20,131 nt of DNA, from assembly GCA_003500165.1 (NCBI GenBank), contig DNSZ01000279.1:1-20131 (forward strand). The letters are read 5' to 3'. Positions within the stretch are counted from its first letter, which is position 1, and every line of letters begins with the position of its first letter. Positions 14,888-20,131 of this stretch are shown here, one piece after another. The translations under genes and the position numbers were made by a program. Under the pieces are notes generated by a model, which saw nothing but the letters and a program-made list of their open reading frames with translations, did no database searches and was not told the DNA's origin. Source of the stretch: Paracoccaceae bacterium. Its GTDB lineage: Bacteria > Pseudomonadota > Alphaproteobacteria > Rhodobacterales > Rhodobacteraceae.

Positions 14888-16354
14888 CTACAACCCCAGC
14901 GAGCCCTGGGCGCCCGGGTCACGCTCGGGCGCAGCCTTCTTGTGCGGGCTGCCATGGCGCAACGGTGCTTGGACCGCGCTTGGACCGTCGCGCAGCGCAT
15001 CCGCGATGGTGACGATCTGGATGCGGGGAACGGGATCGAACCCTTCGACCCGGAAGGTGCCTGCCTTCGCGGCCCAGTCGCGCATCGGCTTCGTGGGGTT
15101 ATGCAATGTAAGGAAAACGCCGATCTGCGCGCTCTGTTCGGTGACCACGGCGTCCAGATCACGGATCATACCAACGCCCAGATTGCGCCCGCCCTTGACC
15201 GATACGATGGCCTTGTGCTCCTTGTCGCGCCCAAACCGGAAAAGCCCGTCGATGCCGCCATCGGCACCCTTCTTGCCGCCTGCCTGCGGATAAGCCTTAA
15301 TCAGGCCCACCGCCCATTTTTCGAACTCCTTCTTGGTACGGTCGTCGCGGTTGAACAGGTCCTGAGCGCCCGCCACGTCCTTCGGCACGCCATGCACCCT
15401 GAACTGCGCACGGCCCTCGAAGGCGTCGAATAGCCGGGTCTCTATCAGAGTGATGGCAACATGGGTGATGTCGATGCCGATCCATTCGCGCCCCAGCTTT
15501 TCGGCAGCATGGACGGTGGTGCCGCAGCCGCAGAACGGGTCGAGCACCACATCGCCCGGATTCGACGAGGCGGAGATGATCCGTTCGAGCAGGGCGACGG
15601 GTTTCTGGGTTGGGTAACCGAGGCGTTCCTTGGAACTTGGTGCAATAAGCGGAACTGGCCAAACCGAGTTGATTGGCACTGACGACGTTTCGTCAGTTTC
15701 CAAAGTCGGGTTGCGGTTGCCTTCAGAGTCGAAAGTTACCTTCTGCTTCTTGCCTTTCCAGCGCTTCTTTGAGCTTTCGGACGCTTCCTGGTAAATCGTA
15801 TTGAAAACTCCCGGCTCGAGCGACTTGGTATAGAATAGAATAGTGTCGTGCATCCGCTGAAATTGGCGTGCTCTTGTGGGCCAACGTCGATAGCTCCATA
15901 TAATCTCGTTCTGAAACTTGGTCTCCCCAAACACCGCATCCAGCAATATCTTCAGGTAGTGGCTCGCGGTCGGGTCGCAATGCAGATACAGGCTGCCGGT
16001 CGGCTTCAACACCCGGTGCAATTCGATCAGACGAACCGCCATCATGGCCAAATAGGCCGTCATCGGATTCTTGCCCAGAAAGCCCAGCATCGCGTCCAGC
16101 ATCGCTGCGGCGTTCTGATAGGGGCTGTCGCGCACCTCGGCCACCGCCTGACCCGAGACCATGTCGTCCCAGTGCCAGGTGTCGTCGAATGCCTCGATCT
16201 GGGCACCGGAGCTGCGCCCGCTCTCATCCTTGAACAGCACGTTGTAGCTGGCGTTGGAGTTGAAGGGCGGGTCGAGGTAGATCAGATCGACCGACGCATC
16301 GGCGATGCTCTCGCGCAGCACGCCCAGATTGTCGCCATAGAAGAGATGGTTCAT
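14888..16354 (-). CDS. Beta-class DNA methyltransferase fused to a C-terminal Mrr-like nuclease domain
   Basis: A 488-residue protein starting MNHLFYGDN. The catalytic motif IV is DPPFNSN (28-34), motif X lies in GYPTQKPVALLERII (246-260) and the AdoMet loop (motif I) is DPFCGCGTT (272-280). Motif IV before motif I defines the beta class, which makes N6-adenine or N4-cytosine; the target-recognition segment lies between about 145 and 245. Residues 340-455 form a second domain: FEKWAVGLI, KGADGGIDG (D369) and AIVSVKGG (K387), a PD-(D/E)XK endonuclease pattern of the Mrr_cat kind, except that a serine (S385) stands where E or Q is usual. A 30-residue basic tail follows. It is probably a one-gene modification or restriction-modification enzyme; the site is unknown. 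In-frame ATGs at 16378 and 16405 exist; 16354 gives the standard family start and follows AGGGG. No separate restriction gene is adjacent. Confidence 0.88.
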   Translation of the reverse strand: MNHLFYGDNLGVLRESIADASVDLIYLDPPFNSNASYNVLFKDESGRSSGAQIEAFDDTWHWDDMVSGQAVAEVRDSPYQNAAAMLDAMLGFLGKNPMTAYLAMMAVRLIELHRVLKPTGSLYLHCDPTASHYLKILLDAVFGETKFQNEIIWSYRRWPTRARQFQRMHDTILFYTKSLEPGVFNTIYQEASESSKKRWKGKKQKVTFDSEGNRNPTLETDETSSVPINSVWPVPLIAPSSKERLGYPTQKPVALLERIISASSNPGDVVLDPFCGCGTTVHAAEKLGREWIGIDITHVAITLIETRLFDAFEGRAQFRVHGVPKDVAGAQDLFNRDDRTKKEFEKWAVGLIKAYPQAGGKKGADGGIDGLFRFGRDKEHKAIVSVKGGRNLGVGMIRDLDAVVTEQSAQIGVFLTLHNPTKPMRDWAAKAGTFRVEGFDPVPRIQIVTIADALRDGPSAVQAPLRHGSPHKKAAPERDPGAQGSLGL

Positions 16355-16581
16355 CGCCCCTGCCCGGTTTCCCGCCATCCTGCCGTGCCCGCCCGGTCCC
16401 GTCAATTCGCCGCAAGATGTGTGAAAATCCGGTGAACCCCACCCCGCGCCATGCCGGCCGGCTCCACGCCATTGCGCCGCCGCCGGGTTCGGGGCAAGCT
16501 TGCCGGCATGTTGGAAAACCGCGCTTGGCGCAGTCGTCGGGGCCTCGGCCGGCCGGCGCTGCCCGGAAAGGGAAAAGCCGC
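16355..16581. promoter_or_regulatory. Divergent intergenic region between the methyltransferase and ATPase genes
   Basis: These 227 bases lie between two divergently read genes and should contain both promoters. No remnant of an OppD-type gene or of other transporter subunits was seen in any frame. No promoter boxes could be fixed by eye. Confidence 0.4.
16568..16573 (+). promoter_or_regulatory. Ribosome binding site of the OppF/DppF-like gene
   Basis: AAGGGA sits 8 bases before the ATG at 16582 and favours this start over the in-frame ATG at 16417. It also shows the orphan ATPase has its own translation start and is not a fragment of a longer gene. Confidence 0.6.
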
Positions 16582-17556
16582 ATGACAGCCCCCGACCCGC
16601 TGATCTCGGTCCGCGCCCTGACCCGCCGCTTCGACGTGTCGAAGCCGTGGCTGAACCGGGTTCTGGAACGGCTGCCGAGGCGCTATCTGACGGCGGTGTC
16701 GGATGTCACCTTCGACGTGCCGGCCAACAGCGTCTATGCGCTGGTCGGCGAATCGGGCTCGGGCAAGTCCACCATCGGCAAGATCGTCGTCGGGCTGCTT
16801 GGCCCGTCCGACGGCACGGTGGAGATCGAGGGCGTGGATTTGTCGAACGAAACCGATGCGACGCGGATCGAGCGCATCCGCTCGGATGTGCAGATGATCT
16901 TTCAGGACCCCTATGCCTCGCTCAACCCGCGCTGGCGGGTGCGCGACATCATCGCCGAACCGGTCGCCGCGCGTGGCGGCACGACCGAGGGGCTGGCCGA
17001 GCGGCTGCTGGAAGAGGTCGGCCTGTCGGCGGCGGATGCCTCGAAATACCCGCATGAGTTCTCCGGCGGGCAGCGCCAGCGCATCTGCATCGCCCGGGCG
17101 CTGGCCTCGGAGCCGCGGGTGATCGTCTGCGACGAGCCGACCTCGGCGCTTGACGTGTCGGTGCAGGCGCAGGTGCTGAACCTGATGTCCGATCTGCGCG
17201 AGGAGTTCGGGCTGACCTATCTGTTCATCAGCCACGATCTGACGGTGGTGCGCCACATGGCCGACCGGATCGGCGTGCTGTATCTGGGCCGGCTGGTGGA
17301 GGAAGCGCCGCGCGACCGGCTGTTCGAGGCGCCGAAGCATCCCTATACGCGGATGCTGTTCGATGCCGCACCGCGGATGGATGCGTTTGGCCGCGAGGCG
17401 CCGCCGCCCGCGGGCGAGATACCCGATGCCATCGCCCCGCCGCCCGGCTGCGCCTTTCACCCGCGCTGCCCGCTGGCGGTCGCGCGCTGTTCGCGCGAGC
17501 GGCCCGAGATGCGCGATGTCGGCGGCACCCGGGTCGCCTGCCATCTGGCCGAATAG
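16582..17556 (+). CDS. Oligopeptide/dipeptide ABC transporter ATPase, OppF/DppF-like, without partners
   Basis: A 324-residue ATPase of the Opp/Dpp/nickel family. It has Walker A GESGSGKST (56-64), Q-loop FQDPYASLNPR (107-117), signature FSGGQRQR (160-167), Walker B VIVCDEPTSALD (180-191) and the switch H218. The C-terminal oligo_HPY domain is complete: PKHPYTRML (251-259) and PGCAFHPRCPLAVARC (288-303), with C290, C296, C303 and C320 placed like the Fe-S-binding cysteines described for a DppD structure. It would drive peptide or similar solute import, yet no permease, binding protein or OppD-type gene lies beside it: upstream is a methyltransferase on the other strand, downstream pyrE on the other strand. 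A longer in-frame opening from 16417 has no family signal; the ATG chosen has AAGGGA 8 bases upstream. Confidence 0.9.
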   Translation: MTAPDPLISVRALTRRFDVSKPWLNRVLERLPRRYLTAVSDVTFDVPANSVYALVGESGSGKSTIGKIVVGLLGPSDGTVEIEGVDLSNETDATRIERIRSDVQMIFQDPYASLNPRWRVRDIIAEPVAARGGTTEGLAERLLEEVGLSAADASKYPHEFSGGQRQRICIARALASEPRVIVCDEPTSALDVSVQAQVLNLMSDLREEFGLTYLFISHDLTVVRHMADRIGVLYLGRLVEEAPRDRLFEAPKHPYTRMLFDAAPRMDAFGREAPPPAGEIPDAIAPPPGCAFHPRCPLAVARCSRERPEMRDVGGTRVACHLAE

Positions 17557-17610
17557 CGGCGCGGCGGCCCCGGGCGGCGGCGCTGCCGCAGGGAACCATG
17601 CGCCGTGCCG

Positions 17611-18285
17611 TCAGGCGCCGGCCCGCGTCCAGCCATCGGGGTTGTCGAGGAAGCGCGCCACCTCGGCCAGCGTCGCCGGATCGGCGGTGCCCTGGGCGCG
17701 CGCCTCGGCCAGCACGTCGCGCCAGGTGCACAGATGGGTCAGCCGGACCCCGGCCGCATCCATCCGCTGGCCCAGTTCGGGGAAGATGCCATAGGCAAAG
17801 ATCACGCCGGTATGCGGGCATTGCGCGCCGGCCTCGCGGATCGCCTCGACAAAGCCGAGCTTCGAGCCGCCATCGGTCACCAGATCCTCGATCAAGAGCA
17901 CCCGGTCGCCCGGCTCGACCCGGCCCTCGATCCGGGCGTTGCGGCCATAGCCCTTGGGTTTCTTGCGGATATAGGCCATCGGCAGGCCGAGCCGTTCGGC
18001 GATCAGCGCGGCGAACGGGATGCCGGCGGTTTCCCCGCCCGCGACCGCGTCGAATGCCTCGGCGCCGGCATCGCGGATCAGCGCGCCGGCCAGAAGGTCC
18101 ATCAGCAGCGCGCGGATGCGCGGAAACCCCAGCAGGCGGCGGCAGTCGATATAGGTCGGTGCGATGCGGCCCGATGCCAGGGTGAACGGCTCGGCGGCGT
18201 TGAAATGCACCGCGCGGGCCTCGATCAGCATCCGTGCGGTCAGGCGCGCGGCCTCGTCCTCGGGCGGCAGGGGCAGGCTGCGCAT
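17611..18285 (-). CDS. pyrE: Orotate phosphoribosyltransferase
   Basis: A 224-residue type I phosphoribosyltransferase that joins orotate to PRPP to give orotidine 5'-phosphate, the fifth step of pyrimidine synthesis. The PRPP-binding motif VLLIEDLVTDGGS spans 129-141, the flexible catalytic loop YIRKKPKGYGR 105-115 (lysines K108, K109, K111), and FTLASGR (34-40) binds orotate. The length is normal for the longer alphaproteobacterial/E. coli-like form. The ATG at 18285 follows the pyrC stop by one base and is served by an AGGAGGA inside the last pyrC codons, so the two pathway genes are translationally coupled. It converges on the OppF-like gene. Confidence 0.95.
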   Translation of the reverse strand: MRSLPLPPEDEAARLTARMLIEARAVHFNAAEPFTLASGRIAPTYIDCRRLLGFPRIRALLMDLLAGALIRDAGAEAFDAVAGGETAGIPFAALIAERLGLPMAYIRKKPKGYGRNARIEGRVEPGDRVLLIEDLVTDGGSKLGFVEAIREAGAQCPHTGVIFAYGIFPELGQRMDAAGVRLTHLCTWRDVLAEARAQGTADPATLAEVARFLDNPDGWTRAGA

Positions 18286-18286
18286 C

Positions 18287-19342
18287 TCACTCCTCCTGGA
18301 TTTCGGTGACCCGCCACGGGCAGGCGCCGCCCGGGTCAAAGACGGTGACCGGCCCGGCACCGGTGTCGATCCGGGCGGGAAAGGGCTCCGGGTCGGCAGG
18401 CTTTTCCAGCACCACGCGGCCGCGGTTCGGGGCCACCCGGTAGAAGGTCGCGCCGTGGCTCGAGGTGAAATCGGCCAGCCGGTCGCAGGCGCCATGCGCC
18501 TCGAACAGGGCGGCAAGCAGCGGCAGCGCGACCGGCGCGGTGAAGATGCCCGCACAGCCGCAGGCGCTTTCCTTTGCCGGATCGGCATGGGGCGCGCTGT
18601 CGGTGCCCAGGAACAGGCGCGGATGGCCCGAGATCGCTGCGGCCACCAGCGCGTCGCGATGGCCGGCGCGCTTGGCGACCGGCAGGCAATAGAAATGCGG
18701 CCGGATGCCGCCGGCCAGCATGTCGGTGCGGCTGATCAACAGGTGATGCACGGTCAGCGTGCCGGCGATGTCGGGGCCGCCATCGCGGACATAGTCGATG
18801 CCTTGCCGGGTGGTGACATGCTCCATCACCACGCGCAGCCCCGGGGTGGCACGGCGCAGCGGGTCGAGCACGCGGTCGATGAACACCGCCTCGCGGTCGA
18901 AGATGTCGATCTCGGGGTCGGTGACCTCGCCATGGACGCAAAGCGGAATGCCGGCGCCCGCCATCGCCTCGAGCACCGGGCGAACCCTGTCGATGACACG
19001 CACCCCGGCATCGGAATTGGTCGTCGCCCCTGCGGGGTAAAGCTTGACCGCCGCGATGACCCCGTTGCGCGCCGCGGCCACCACATCGTCCGGGTCGGTC
19101 GCCTCGGTCAGATAGAGCGTCATCAGCGGGGTGAACCGGCTGCCCGGCGGCAGGGCGGCGCGGATCCGGTCGCGATAGGCAAGGGCGTCGGCGCCGGTGA
19201 CAACGGGCGGCACCAGATTGGGCATGATCAGCGCCCGGCCGAAATCCCGGGCCGTTTCGGGCAGCACACCGCGCAGCATCGCGCCATCGCGCAGATGCAG
19301 GTGCCAGTCGTCGGGGCGAGGAAGCGTCAGCCGGTCGACCAT
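18287..19342 (-). CDS. pyrC: Dihydroorotase, E. coli type (class II)
   Basis: A 351-residue amidohydrolase that cyclises carbamoyl-aspartate to dihydroorotate. The binuclear zinc site is fully visible: HLHLRDG (H14, H16), the carboxylated lysine in VKLYPAGATTNSDAG (K100), H137 in CVHGE, H175 in VMEHVTT and the catalytic aspartate in GTDSAPH (D248). Every position is two less than in the 348-residue E. coli enzyme, which fixes the ATG at 19342; a longer upstream opening is arginine-rich shadow sequence. The protein ends with a TGA that nearly touches the pyrE start. The pair supplies two of the de novo pyrimidine steps. No obvious attenuator was seen upstream. Confidence 0.96.
   Translation of the reverse strand: MVDRLTLPRPDDWHLHLRDGAMLRGVLPETARDFGRALIMPNLVPPVVTGADALAYRDRIRAALPPGSRFTPLMTLYLTEATDPDDVVAAARNGVIAAVKLYPAGATTNSDAGVRVIDRVRPVLEAMAGAGIPLCVHGEVTDPEIDIFDREAVFIDRVLDPLRRATPGLRVVMEHVTTRQGIDYVRDGGPDIAGTLTVHHLLISRTDMLAGGIRPHFYCLPVAKRAGHRDALVAAAISGHPRLFLGTDSAPHADPAKESACGCAGIFTAPVALPLLAALFEAHGACDRLADFTSSHGATFYRVAPNRGRVVLEKPADPEPFPARIDTGAGPVTVFDPGGACPWRVTEIQEE
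18292..18297 (-). promoter_or_regulatory. Strong Shine-Dalgarno of pyrE within the end of pyrC
   Basis: A perfect AGGAGG on the minus strand, encoding part of the terminal IQEE of PyrC, stands 6 bases before the pyrE ATG. It rules out the longer open frame that reads upstream through pyrC. Confidence 0.8.
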
Positions 19343-19458
19343 GACCGCGCCATAGGCGATAGGCCGCGCGCAGGCCAGCCCAAGATGCGCGCGCCCGACG
19401 TGATCCCACCGGTCACGGTCCCTGGCCGGGGGGATGCGGCCCGGGGTTTTCTGCACCC

Positions 19459-19481
19459 GGCGCGCCGTTACCGGGCGCGCC
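19459..19481. repeat. GGCGCGCC inverted-repeat hairpin between ccmG and pyrC
   Basis: Two copies of the self-complementary GGCGCGCC (19459-19466 and 19474-19481) can fold into a roughly 9-bp stem with one bulged base and a four-base loop. It lies about 75 bases after the ccmG stop and about 115 bases before pyrC, a place where a ccm transcript could end. No U-tract follows on either strand, so it is only a candidate. Confidence 0.3.
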
Positions 19482-19555
19482 ACTGCCAGCGCCGGGCAGA
19501 AGGGCGGCAAGCGGTGGGCGAAGCGCCCCGGCAGATGGCGTTCGGGAGACCCCGC

Positions 19556-20104
19556 TCAGCGTGGCAAGGCGTCAAGCGCCGGGCGCAAATCCCGCTCCAG
19601 CGTGGCCCGGGTCACGGGTCCGGCAATCCGCAGCACGATACGGCCCTCGCCATCGACAAGAAACGTCTCGGGCACGCCATAGACCCCCCAATCGATGGCG
19701 TTCCGGCCTTCGCGATCGGTGCCCTGGGCCGTGAACGGGTCGCCAAGCTCGGCCAGAAAGCGTGCCGCATCGGCCGGCCGATCCTTGAAGTTGATCCCGT
19801 GCACCGTCAGGCCGTCTTGCGCCAACGCCGTCAACATCGGGTGTTCGGCGCGGCAGGGCGGGCACCAGCTGGCCCAGAAATTCACCAGCTTCGGGCCAGG
19901 CGCCCGCAACAGATCGTCGCTCAGCGGTACCGCGCCGGCGACTGGCGGCGGGCCAAGGGCAAGGTCGGGCGCGGGCCGGCCGGCAAGCGCCGAGGGCAGC
20001 GCGTCGGGGTTGTTGCGTCCGAGGCCCAGCAGGAACAGCGCCGCCAGGCCGATGAACAGCAGCGGCGGGATCAGCGCCAGAACGGGAAAGCGCCGGTGCG
20101 CCAT
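19556..20104 (-). CDS. ccmG: Thiol:disulfide interchange protein CcmG/DsbE of cytochrome c maturation
   Basis: A 182-residue membrane-anchored thioredoxin. Residues 8-28 (about VLALIPPLLFIGLAALFLLGL) form the single N-terminal membrane anchor, and the periplasmic domain carries the redox site WCPPC (C81, C84) within FWASWCPPCRAEHP and the cis-proline region GVPETF (P145). CcmG keeps the CXXCH thiols of apocytochrome c reduced before heme ligation. WCPPC plus GVPETF, the membrane anchor and the GVYGVPETFLVDGEGRI signature separate it from general thioredoxins. The ATG overlaps the stop of the preceding gene (TGATG), which is probably ccmD, as in other alphaproteobacterial ccm operons. It looks like the last gene of that operon. 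Confidence 0.92.
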   Translation of the reverse strand: MAHRRFPVLALIPPLLFIGLAALFLLGLGRNNPDALPSALAGRPAPDLALGPPPVAGAVPLSDDLLRAPGPKLVNFWASWCPPCRAEHPMLTALAQDGLTVHGINFKDRPADAARFLAELGDPFTAQGTDREGRNAIDWGVYGVPETFLVDGEGRIVLRIAGPVTRATLERDLRPALDALPR

Positions 20105-20131
20105 CAGCCCCGCCCCCGGCGGCGGCGGGTG
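20104..20131 (-). CDS. ccmD: Probable C-terminal end of the heme exporter protein CcmD (cut by right edge)
   Basis: Only eight codons and a TGA are in the window, reading TRRRRGRG in the frame that ends one base into the ccmG start. CcmD is a tiny membrane protein with an arginine-rich cytoplasmic tail and commonly precedes ccmG, so position and composition agree. So short a piece has no diagnostic power by itself. Confidence 0.45.

Noticed and set aside
17557..17610. Possible bidirectional terminator between the OppF-like gene and pyrE
   Set aside because: Only weak, imperfect GC pairings could be found and no T-run on either strand.
19343..19510. N-terminal extension of pyrC by 56 codons
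   Set aside because: The catalytic residues align with E. coli dihydroorotase at a constant offset of two only when the start is at 19342.
1..20131. CRISPR arrays, tRNA or rRNA genes, insertion sequences, riboswitches
   Set aside because: No regularly spaced repeats, cloverleaf-like segments, transposase motifs or conserved aptamer cores were recognised by eye on either strand; a dedicated scan would be needed to exclude small ones.

Overview
The window is very GC-rich and carries gene families and packing typical of an alphaproteobacterium, most likely a member of the Rhodobacterales (Paracoccus/Rhodovulum/Rhodobacter-like). This placement rests on base composition, the many 4-bp ATGA/GTGA gene overlaps, the LIV-type amino-acid transporter, an E. 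coli-type pyrC next to pyrE, and a ccmD-ccmG end of a cytochrome c maturation operon. It is inference from gene content, not from a marker gene.

Layout. (1) 1-1234, minus strand: two glycosyltransferase genes (family 25, then a GT4-like gene cut by the window edge), probably for surface polysaccharide or LPS. (2) 1345-12518, minus strand: eleven tightly packed genes that look like one catabolic operon. In transcription order they are a LIV-type substrate-binding protein, two permeases (LivH, LivM), two ATPases (LivG, LivF), a class III aminotransferase, a beta-keto acid cleavage enzyme (BKACE), a GNAT acetyltransferase, an acetylpolyamine-amidohydrolase/histone-deacetylase-like enzyme, an enolase-superfamily racemase (DgcA-like) and a DUF1611 protein (DgcN-like). 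Apart from a gap with a strong hairpin after the binding-protein gene, neighbouring genes overlap by a few bases or lie within about 15 bp of each other. (3) 12519-13096: a 578-bp divergent intergenic region with no convincing gene. (4) 13097-14844: a small lytic transglycosylase lipoprotein (plus) converging on a DegT-family aminotransferase (minus). (5) 14888-16354, minus: a beta-class DNA methyltransferase fused to a C-terminal PD-(D/E)XK-like nuclease domain, whose target-recognition segment is clearly poorer in GC than its surroundings. (6) 16582-17556, plus: an Opp/Dpp-type ATPase with no transporter partners in the window. (7) 17611-19342, minus: pyrC-pyrE. (8) 19556-20131, minus: ccmG and the last codons of what is probably ccmD.

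How the genes may work together. The DgcN/DgcA pair is the signature of the N-acetyl route for D-glutamate: acetylation of the D-amino acid, then racemisation of the N-acetyl derivative. Here the pair is translationally coupled to a zinc deacetylase that could remove the acetyl group. Upstream in the same operon, a class III aminotransferase would turn a beta-amino acid into a beta-keto acid, which is exactly what BKACE enzymes cleave with acetyl-CoA. The most interesting reading is therefore an importer-linked operon that takes up an unusual (D- or beta-) amino acid or diamino acid and handles it through N-acetyl intermediates. The substrate cannot be told from sequence alone. No transcriptional regulator, tRNA, rRNA, insertion sequence or CRISPR array was seen.
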